Shown: positions 9,109-15,529 of the stretch, one piece after another
How positions within the stretch are numbered: the stretch's first letter is position 1
How the letters are laid out: each line of letters starts with the position of its first letter
Source: Pseudarthrobacter raffinosi
Lineage (GTDB): Bacteria; Actinomycetota; Actinomycetes; Actinomycetales; Micrococcaceae
Assembly (NCBI RefSeq): GCF_023913735.1
Contig: NZ_JAMXBH010000025.1
Coordinates: 1 to 64,000 of the forward strand
DNA: 64,000 nucleotides
Direction of reading: 5' to 3'
The notes under the pieces: model-generated
What the model was told of the DNA's origin: nothing
Databases searched by the model: none
The model's input: the letters and a program-made list of their open reading frames with translations, nothing else
Position numbers and translations under genes: made by a program

Positions 9109-9863
9109 GCTGCCCTTGCTGCCAGGCGTGCGCGCCGGACCGCTTCGACGACATTTCGAACAAAAGCCACACGCGCGCGGACGATTTTCGACGCCGAGCG
9201 GATTCCCCGCGGCGTGAGATTCTCACCGTGCAGGCGGTGACGAATAGTGTCTGCTTCGAGGTAGGTGATGGAACGGTTAACGTTGCCGACCATGGCGATC
9301 CATTGGTCATGTGACTCCGCCATGTGCTGCGGGAAAGGCAGGATCTGGTTGAGAATCTTGTTGCGGACAGCCATTGCGCACCCCCAGTGCAGGCGGTATC
9401 CGACGACGATTCCGATAAGGTTGCGCACGGAATGTTCGGAGTGCTCAGCCCGGAGGCGGATTTCGTGGAATGTTCCAAGTGGGCCGTCGAAGTGCTCGCA
9501 GTTGCTCGCGACCATGTCTTTGCCATCCATGGCAGAGATCATGGCCTCAACGCGGCCTGGGATCCATACGTCGTCCTGATCGGAGAGGAACACGAACTCG
9601 CCGCGGGCTTCGCCCAACGCCCTTTCGAAAGTGCGGACATACCCCGCATTGACGGCCGCCTGGATGATTCGGATGCGGTCATCCTGGATGCCACGCACGA
9701 TGTCCGCGGTGTGGTCGGTCGATTTGTCGTCCACCACAATCAGTTCGTCATGGGTATCCAACTCCGAGATGATGGACCTGATCTGTTCTTCGATGTGGGT
9801 GGCGCCGTTGTAGGCGGCCAGGCATACGCTCACACGTGGAGTCACGCCGGGGGTGGGGTACAT
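9105..9863 (-). CDS. GT2 family glycosyltransferase
   Basis: A 252-residue enzyme when started at the ATG at 9863 (MYPTPGVTPRVSVCLAAYNG), immediately before the conserved GT2 opening; the open frame extends 35 codons upstream but that part is not conserved in character. Motifs include ELIVVDDKSTD (nucleotide binding) and FVFLSDQDDVW, where the DQDD is the metal-binding DXD equivalent. It is the first gene of the run transcribed leftward to 1057 and overlaps the next gene by four bases. Rhamnosyl- or glycosyltransfer in polysaccharide assembly is expected; specificity is unknown. Confidence 0.82.
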   Translation of the reverse strand: MYPTPGVTPRVSVCLAAYNGATHIEEQIRSIISELDTHDELIVVDDKSTDHTADIVRGIQDDRIRIIQAAVNAGYVRTFERALGEARGEFVFLSDQDDVWIPGRVEAMISAMDGKDMVASNCEHFDGPLGTFHEIRLRAEHSEHSVRNLIGIVVGYRLHWGCAMAVRNKILNQILPFPQHMAESHDQWIAMVGNVNRSITYLEADTIRHRLHGENLTPRGIRSASKIVRARVAFVRNVVEAVRRARLAARAA

Positions 9864-9969
9864 CAGGATTGCTTTCTGTTCAGGCCCCCGTTGTGCGCCG
9901 GCGGGGCGGGGCCGGTCCCTCAGCAGTCTAGCAAGGCAGACAAATCGAACTGGACGCCGGGCGGTCAAC

Positions 9970-9975
9970 TATAAT
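9970..9975 (+). promoter_or_regulatory. Candidate -10 element for the forward GT2 gene
   Basis: A perfect TATAAT lies 58 bases before the ATG at 10034, in the 170-base gap between two divergent glycosyltransferase genes. The -35 region 17-18 bases upstream (cgaact/gaactg) is weak. A ribosome site (ggaagga) stands about 12 bases before the ATG. The leftward operon must also start in this gap, but I could not pick out its promoter. Confidence 0.5.
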
Positions 9976-10033
9976 CGAGGGGACTCAGCCGCCGAGTGCT
10001 TCGGGCGGAAACTACGGAAGGAACCTCAGGTCC

Positions 10034-10915
10034 ATGACCGTTGACGTAATGTTGCCATACTACGGCGATGTCGATCAGATGAAACTCGCCGCGCGCAGCG
10101 TGATGAATCAGGAGAACCAGGACTGGCGCCTCGTCGTCATTGATGACGGGTATCCGGACCCGGAACCCGAGCGGTGGTTCTCGACCATCACTGACTCGCG
10201 CGTGACGTACTTGAAGAATGAGCAGAACCTCGGCGCCAATGGCAACTACCGCAAGGCGCTGACCATGGTCGAAGCCGATTATGTCGTGATCATGGGCGCC
10301 GACGATATTATGCTGCCGAACTATCTCGATATTGTGGTGGGTGCATTCTCGGCTTATCCGAACGCCGATGTCGTACAGCCCGGGGTCCAGGTCATTGACG
10401 AGAAGGGTATCGCCTGCAATCCTCTCGTGGACGCAGTCAAGAAGCTGTACGCCCCGAGGACAAGCGAACGTATGGAACTCAAGGGGGAGGCCATGGCCAC
10501 GAGCCTTGTCCGTGCCGACTGGGCATACTTCCCGTCGCTTGCTTGGCGTTCGGAAACAGTGACCCGCATTGGTTTCACTGAAGGCTTGGATGTTGTACAG
10601 GATTTGGCTCTGCTGCTGGACATCGCCGCAGAAGGCGGCTCAATGATCGTTGATCCGACCCTGTCGTTCCTGTACCGTCGCCACTCGGCTTCAGATTCGT
10701 CCGTCCGTGCGATGGACGGTCGACGTTTTGATGAGGAACGCAATTTCTTTGAACTCCAAGCCAAGCGCTTCAAGGACTTGGGCTGGAACAAGGCCTCCCT
10801 GGCGGCCGCGTTCCATACAACGTCACGGCTGAATGCTGGCTCTCTCGTGCTCAAGGCCATTGCCCGTGGAAGGTTTGATTCCCTGCCGCGACTCGCTAAG
10901 CACATCGTCAGCTGA
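10034..10915 (+). CDS. GT2 family glycosyltransferase, forward-strand island
   Basis: A 293-residue GT-A enzyme beginning MTVDVMLPYYGDVDQMKLAA, with LVVIDDGYPD at the nucleotide-binding strand and VVIMGADDIMLPNY carrying the DXD-like acidic motif. It is the only forward-strand gene inside the otherwise leftward part of the cluster: it diverges from the gene ending at 9105 and converges on the DUF2304 gene, with a strong bidirectional terminator between. It therefore forms its own transcription unit. It is likely to add a sugar to the same polysaccharide; the acceptor is unknown. Confidence 0.82.
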   Translation: MTVDVMLPYYGDVDQMKLAARSVMNQENQDWRLVVIDDGYPDPEPERWFSTITDSRVTYLKNEQNLGANGNYRKALTMVEADYVVIMGADDIMLPNYLDIVVGAFSAYPNADVVQPGVQVIDEKGIACNPLVDAVKKLYAPRTSERMELKGEAMATSLVRADWAYFPSLAWRSETVTRIGFTEGLDVVQDLALLLDIAAEGGSMIVDPTLSFLYRRHSASDSSVRAMDGRRFDEERNFFELQAKRFKDLGWNKASLAAAFHTTSRLNAGSLVLKAIARGRFDSLPRLAKHIVS

Positions 10916-10927
10916 CCATCGAATAAT

Positions 10928-10968
10928 GAATGAGGCGGCCGCCCCGATTGGGTATGGCCGCCTCATTC
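10928..10968. terminator. Bidirectional intrinsic terminator
   Basis: A 13-base perfect stem (10928-10940 with 10956-10968) encloses a 15-base loop and is followed by ttta on the + strand. It separates the forward GT2 gene (stop 10915) from the convergent DUF2304 gene (stop 10990). Confidence 0.8.
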
Positions 10969-10989
10969 TTTAGTGCACGTTTTGGAACT

Positions 10990-11379
10990 TCACTTAGTGG
11001 CCGCTCCGTTGGTGCCCTCGGAGGTAGTTGAAGCGTCAAGCTGCCGCCGGAGCTCCGTCATGTCCTGTCTTAGGATTGCGACCTCCTCAGCGAGTATACG
11101 GACCTCGTCCTCGGCCTGGGACTGCTCCTGGGAGAGGTGCAGACAAACGCCGACCAAAAGAACCAGCGTCATGATGAAGAGAAGATTCGCAGGAACCTGG
11201 ATCCCCACTAGCCTGCTGGCGAGCTCCAGCAGCCCTGGGAAGGCGGACAGCAAAAGAGTCCCGAGTCCGATGATGATCCACAGAACTGCGTATTTTTCAC
11301 GCAGCTTTTGCCGCCGAAGCATCTCAAAAACGAAAAAGAGGATCGCCACGACGACGATGGATCCCATGAGTAGCGACAT
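10990..11379 (-). CDS. DUF2304 small membrane protein
   Basis: A 129-residue protein with three hydrophobic segments in the first 80 residues (the first begins at MSLLMGSIVVVAILFFVFEM) and a charged, coiled-coil-like C-terminal 45 residues rich in Glu and Arg. This is the DUF2304 pattern. Such proteins commonly accompany dolichyl-phosphate-mannose-synthase-like GT2 enzymes, and here the gene follows one after 9 bases. A role as membrane anchor or flippase partner for a polyprenyl-phosphate sugar is inferred. Confidence 0.82.
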   Translation of the reverse strand: MSLLMGSIVVVAILFFVFEMLRRQKLREKYAVLWIIIGLGTLLLSAFPGLLELASRLVGIQVPANLLFIMTLVLLVGVCLHLSQEQSQAEDEVRILAEEVAILRQDMTELRRQLDASTTSEGTNGAATK

Positions 11380-11388
11380 ATCAGGTTC

Positions 11389-12120
11389 CTAGTTGGACGA
11401 TGGTTCGGATTTTTTGCGTGTCAAGGCGAAGATCAACGCCAGTCCGGAGCGACCGAGGTAGATCGCAGCCTTCAGTGGATCGTGGCTCGGGGCACCCCCC
11501 TGCCTTTCACGCATGGAAACGCCAACTTGATGGACAGTGCATCCCGAGCGGATCGCGACGACCAGGGAGTCAATGGTGTCGCCGAGGTATTCGGCCGGGT
11601 AGTGGTCAACGTATTGACGGATCGCCTTAGTGTTCCCGGCACGAAATCCCGACGTGACATCGGTCAAACGAGTTCCGGCAATTCGTGAAATAGTCCATGC
11701 CAGCACGTTCATGGCCCACTTTCGGGGACCCTTGACAACGTACTCACCTTTGTCAGCGAAACGGGCACCGATTGCGATATCAGCGTGGGCCAAACCATCT
11801 AGGACCGCCTGTATGTCTCGGGGATCGTGTTGACCGTCAGCATCAACCTGGATAACACGCTCGTAGCCATGCTTTTTGGCGTACTTGAACCCTGTCCGCA
11901 TTGCGCCGCCCACCCCCATGTTGAAAGGAAGTTGAATGACGGTGGCCCCGGCTTCGCGGGCCACCATTGCCGTGCTGTCCCGGGAGCCATCGTCAACGAC
12001 GAGGATGTCGCAGGGCGGCCCGAAGGTGAAAACCTCCTGGACGGTGTTACCAATGGCTTCGGATTCGTTCCAAGCGGGCATGATCACCAGAGTGTCATGT
12101 CTGCGGGCTTGCACAACCAC
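11389..12120 (-). CDS. GT2 enzyme of polyprenyl-phosphate sugar synthase type
   Basis: A 243-residue protein with the compact DPM1-like GT2 fold: DTLVIMPAWNESEAIG, DILVVDDGSRDST, and VIQVDADGQHDP with the DADGQHD metal motif, then TSGFRAGN. Such enzymes move a sugar from a nucleotide donor to polyprenyl phosphate at the inner membrane face. There are no C-terminal membrane helices, which fits with the adjacent DUF2304 protein supplying the membrane part. It starts with GTG at 12120, two bases after the rmlCD stop, so it is co-transcribed with dTDP-rhamnose synthesis. Confidence 0.82.
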   Translation of the reverse strand: MVVQARRHDTLVIMPAWNESEAIGNTVQEVFTFGPPCDILVVDDGSRDSTAMVAREAGATVIQLPFNMGVGGAMRTGFKYAKKHGYERVIQVDADGQHDPRDIQAVLDGLAHADIAIGARFADKGEYVVKGPRKWAMNVLAWTISRIAGTRLTDVTSGFRAGNTKAIRQYVDHYPAEYLGDTIDSLVVAIRSGCTVHQVGVSMRERQGGAPSHDPLKAAIYLGRSGLALIFALTRKKSEPSSN

Positions 12121-12122
12121 TG

Positions 12123-13538
12123 CTAGATTCCATCCTTCAAGTACGCGGCCAGGCGATCGCGGGACGTGTCAGGCGCGAAACCGGTCGCCTTGATTTTGTC
12201 CAGACCCAGGCCGCTGTTACGGGGACGCGGTGAAGCGGACTTGCCGGCGAAGTACACTTCTGTGGACACTCCGGTCACTGAATCCCGCGACGCTCCGGAG
12301 AGTTCGTACACGTCAGCTGCTATGTCGGCCCAGGACTGCTCGGGACCGTCATTAGTGAGATTGTAGACGCCGTATGGTGCCCCGGATCCCAACAGATGCT
12401 GGATGCCGGCGGCAATGTCCGTGGTGAAGCTCAGCCGGCCGAACTGATCGTCGACCACTGACGGGCTGATCCCGCGGGAAGCCAGCGACGCCATGGTGCG
12501 AACAAAGTTGTTGCCATCCCCAATGACCCAGCTCGCGCGCACAATGTAGTGCTTGGGCACGACGCTGACAACAGCGTCTCCTGCGGCCTTGGTCTGGCCG
12601 TAAACGCCCAGCGGTGTGGGTGGCTCGTCCTCGCCGTGGGTCTTTTCCGTTCCGTCGAAGACGTAGTCCGACGACACCTGGACGAGGGTAAGGTCGTGGT
12701 CGACGGCAATTCGTGCCAGTCGCGTCACTGCTGTCACGTTGACACTCCACGCGGCTGCACGGCCCGCAGGGGTCTCAGCGTTGTCGACTGCAGTGAACGC
12801 GGCGGCGTTGATGACCGTCGAATAGTTCTTCCAGTTGACCGTGGCGAGGGAGTCTTCAGCCGTGAGGTCGATTTCTGCGCGACTGGCGAACTCGACTGAG
12901 GTATCGCCGTCGTACAGGTCCCGGAGGGCTTTGCCCAGCTGGCCGTTAGCACCCAACACAAGAATCTTCTTGGGCGGCATGGGCGTGACATCGTGCAGGC
13001 GCGGGTGGGCCTTGTCCTTGTCGGAAAGCTCTGCCTGCCCCAGGGGGATGGGCCATTGGATGCCTGCCGTTTCGTCGGCAAGGTTCAGGAAGGTGTACCG
13101 GCCCTGCGCATCGGCGGACCAGTGGTCGTTGACGAGGTATGTGTACGCGGTGTTGTCCTCGAGCGTCTGAAAGGCATTGCCGACCCCGCGGGGAATGAAA
13201 ATTGCCTTGCTCGGATCGAGCTCGGCGGTGAAGATGGCACCGAACGATGGGCCTTCGCGCAGATCCACCCAGGCCCCGAAGATCCTGCCCGTCGCGACTG
13301 AGATGAACTTGTCCCAAGGCTCGGCGTGGATGCCGCGGGTGGTGCCGGCCTTCTCATTGAATGAGATGTTGTTCTGCACCGGGCGGAAGTCCGGCAGCCC
13401 CAGGGCCACCATTTTCTCGCGCTGCCAGTTTTCCTTGAACCAGCCCCGGTTGTCACCGTGTACCGGCAGGTCATAAAGGACGACGCCGGGAATCGGCGTT
13501 TCGAGGGCGTTTAGTTTTTTGGCGAACTCGATCGACAT
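12123..13538 (-). CDS. rmlCD: Fused dTDP-4-dehydrorhamnose 3,5-epimerase / reductase (RmlC-RmlD)
   Basis: A 471-residue bifunctional enzyme. Residues about 1-185 are a cupin epimerase (RmlC) with LPVHGDNRGWFKE, the catalytic-His region GTTRGIHAEPWDKF and FIPRGVGNAFQ. Residues about 190-471 are an SDR reductase (RmlD) with the NAD(P)H loop GANGQLGKAL and the catalytic YGQTKAAGD (YxxxK). Together they turn dTDP-4-keto-6-deoxyglucose into dTDP-L-rhamnose. The gene follows rmlB by 3 bases. Separate rmlC and rmlD genes are usual in many bacteria; this fusion is familiar from Arthrobacter relatives. Confidence 0.93.
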   Translation of the reverse strand: MSIEFAKKLNALETPIPGVVLYDLPVHGDNRGWFKENWQREKMVALGLPDFRPVQNNISFNEKAGTTRGIHAEPWDKFISVATGRIFGAWVDLREGPSFGAIFTAELDPSKAIFIPRGVGNAFQTLEDNTAYTYLVNDHWSADAQGRYTFLNLADETAGIQWPIPLGQAELSDKDKAHPRLHDVTPMPPKKILVLGANGQLGKALRDLYDGDTSVEFASRAEIDLTAEDSLATVNWKNYSTVINAAAFTAVDNAETPAGRAAAWSVNVTAVTRLARIAVDHDLTLVQVSSDYVFDGTEKTHGEDEPPTPLGVYGQTKAAGDAVVSVVPKHYIVRASWVIGDGNNFVRTMASLASRGISPSVVDDQFGRLSFTTDIAAGIQHLLGSGAPYGVYNLTNDGPEQSWADIAADVYELSGASRDSVTGVSTEVYFAGKSASPRPRNSGLGLDKIKATGFAPDTSRDRLAAYLKDGI

Positions 13539-13541
13539 CGA

Positions 13542-14540
13542 CTACTGGCCCTGTTCCTTGTATTTGGCTTCGGTCTGGGCCTTCTGCGGCCGCCACCAGT
13601 CCTCGTTGTCCCGGTACCAGGCGATCGTGTTCTCGATGCCGGCGTCGAAGTTGGAGAACTGCGGTTCCCAGCCGAGTTCGCCGCGGAGCTTGCTCGAATC
13701 GATGGCGTAGCGCAAGTCATGGCCCGCGCGGTCCACGACGTGGTCGTAGGCGTCCGGGGCCTGGCCCATGTGCTTGAGGATGAGTTCCACAACGTCTTTG
13801 TTGTTCTTTTCCCCATCGGCGCCGATCAGGTATGTTTCGCCGATCCGGCCCTTGGCGATGATGGCCAGCACCGCCGAGGAGTGGTCGTTCGCGTGGATCC
13901 AGTCACGGACGTTCTCGCCCTTGCCGTAGAGCTTGGGGCGGATCCCGTCTATCGCGTTAGTGATCTGGCGCGGGATGAACTTCTCCACGTGCTGGTACGG
14001 GCCGTAGTTATTCGAGCAGTTACTGATGGTGGCCTGCAGCCCGAAGGACCGCACCCAAGCCCGGACCAGCATGTCCGAACCAGCCTTCGTGGAGGAATAC
14101 GGGCTGGACGGGTTGTACGGGGTCTGTTCGGTAAACCGCTCCGGGTCATCGAGCTCCAGGTCGCCGTAGACCTCGTCGGTGGAGATGTGGTGGAAACGCT
14201 TGTTGTGCTTCCGGGCCGCCTCGATCAGCGTGTACGTGCCAATGATGTTGGTGTCCAGGAACGGCCGCGGGTCATGCAGCGAATTGTCGTTGTGCGACTC
14301 GGCAGCGTAGTGGACCAGCACATCGCAGGCCGCAACGAGACCGTCCACCACGGCGGCGTCAACAATGTCACCCTCAACGAATGTGAAGCGGTCCTCCGGG
14401 AGTCCCTTCAGAGACTCGATGTTCCCTGCATACGTCAGTTTGTCCAGCACTGTGACGTGATCGTCAGTGTTTTCAAGAACGTAGTGGACAAAATTCGAAC
14501 CAATGAACCCGGCACCACCGGTAACAAGAAGTCGCTGCAT
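13542..14540 (-). CDS. rmlB: dTDP-glucose 4,6-dehydratase
   Basis: A 332-residue SDR enzyme converting dTDP-glucose to dTDP-4-dehydro-6-deoxyglucose. The chosen ATG at 14540 gives MQRLLVTGGAGFIGSNFVHY, putting the NAD-binding GGAGFIG at the very N-terminus as in the family; 11 further codons upstream are open but look spurious. Other marks are HYAAESHNDNS, STDEVYG with the catalytic Asp-Glu, and YSSTKAGSD (YxxxK). It is the first gene of the leftward rmlB-rmlCD-GT2-DUF2304 operon and diverges from rmlA over 56 bases. Confidence 0.95.
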   Translation of the reverse strand: MQRLLVTGGAGFIGSNFVHYVLENTDDHVTVLDKLTYAGNIESLKGLPEDRFTFVEGDIVDAAVVDGLVAACDVLVHYAAESHNDNSLHDPRPFLDTNIIGTYTLIEAARKHNKRFHHISTDEVYGDLELDDPERFTEQTPYNPSSPYSSTKAGSDMLVRAWVRSFGLQATISNCSNNYGPYQHVEKFIPRQITNAIDGIRPKLYGKGENVRDWIHANDHSSAVLAIIAKGRIGETYLIGADGEKNNKDVVELILKHMGQAPDAYDHVVDRAGHDLRYAIDSSKLRGELGWEPQFSNFDAGIENTIAWYRDNEDWWRPQKAQTEAKYKEQGQ

Positions 14541-14596
14541 AGTTCCCAAGACTACCGGATTTGCCGCGGCCATTAGCGAAGGGAAAGATGGGGGGC

Positions 14597-15466
14597 ATGC
14601 GCGGAATAATACTTGCCGGCGGTACCGGCTCTCGGCTTCACCCCATCACCCTGGGCGTCAGCAAGCAACTCGTTCCTGTCTACGACAAGCCCATGATCTA
14701 CTACCCACTTTCGACGTTGATCCTTGCAGGCATTAGGGACATCCTCATCATCACCACTCCTCACGACGCCGAGCAGTTCGAGCGTCTTCTGGGCGATGGC
14801 TCCCGTTTTGGCGTCTCCATCAGCTACAAGCAGCAGCCTGCACCGGATGGCCTTGCCCAGGCTTTCGTCCTGGGCAAGGAGCACATCGGCGATGACACCG
14901 TGGCCCTGGTGCTGGGTGACAACATCTTCTACGGGCACGGCATGGGCACGCAGCTGCGCCGCTTTGAGAACATCGACGGCGGGGCCGTGTTCGGATACTG
15001 GGTCGCGGACCCGAAGGCTTACGGTGTGGTCGAGTTCGACGGCAACGGTAAAGCAATTTCACTCGAGGAAAAGCCGGCAGAGCCCAAAAGCCACTACGCA
15101 GTGCCGGGCCTCTACTTCTATGACAACGATGTTGTAGAGATCGCAGAGAACTTGAAGCCTTCTCCCCGGGGCGAGCTTGAGATCACCGACGTGAACCGAA
15201 CTTATCTTGAGCGCGGCAAGTTGCAGGTCGAAATTCTGCCCCGTGGCACCGCCTGGCTGGATACAGGGACCTTCAATGACCTCAACGACGCGTCGAATTT
15301 CGTCCGGACAACGGAGAACCGTCAGGGCCTGAAGATCGGCGCTCCTGAAGAAATCGCCTGGCGTCTCGGGTTCCTGGACGACGACGACCTCCGTCAGCGC
15401 GCCGAGCCGTTGGTCAAGAGCGGGTACGGGCAGTATCTCCTGAACCTCCTCGAACACGGCCGTTAG
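14597..15466 (+). CDS. rmlA: Glucose-1-phosphate thymidylyltransferase
   Basis: A 289-residue nucleotidyltransferase, a normal RmlA length from the ATG at 14597 (MRGIILAGGTGSRLHPITLG). It joins glucose-1-phosphate and dTTP to give dTDP-glucose, the first step towards dTDP-rhamnose. Visible motifs are the nucleotide loop LAGGTGSRLHP, PVYDKPMIYYPLSTL, LVLGDNIFYGHG, EEKPAEPKSHYAVPGLYFYD, and GTAWLDTGTF. Two upstream ATGs (14561, 14588) are in frame but precede the conserved start. It diverges from rmlB and ends at a strong terminator. Confidence 0.95.
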   Translation: MRGIILAGGTGSRLHPITLGVSKQLVPVYDKPMIYYPLSTLILAGIRDILIITTPHDAEQFERLLGDGSRFGVSISYKQQPAPDGLAQAFVLGKEHIGDDTVALVLGDNIFYGHGMGTQLRRFENIDGGAVFGYWVADPKAYGVVEFDGNGKAISLEEKPAEPKSHYAVPGLYFYDNDVVEIAENLKPSPRGELEITDVNRTYLERGKLQVEILPRGTAWLDTGTFNDLNDASNFVRTTENRQGLKIGAPEEIAWRLGFLDDDDLRQRAEPLVKSGYGQYLLNLLEHGR

Positions 15467-15481
15467 GCCGGACTCGTTAAA

Positions 15482-15520
15482 GCCGGAAGGCGGGACCCGT
15501 AACGGGTCCCGCCTTCCGGC
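15482..15520. terminator. Strong bidirectional terminator between rmlA and the lysozyme gene
   Basis: A perfect 17-base stem (15482-15498 with 15504-15520) closes a 5-base loop and is followed by ctttt. It sits between the convergent ends of rmlA (15466) and the lysozyme gene (15530) and can serve both. Confidence 0.92.
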
Positions 15521-15529
15521 CTTTTGCGT

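Noticed and set aside
13719..14576. A 285-codon frame antisense to rmlB
   Set aside because: Shadow of rmlB codon bias; no motif and no ribosome site.
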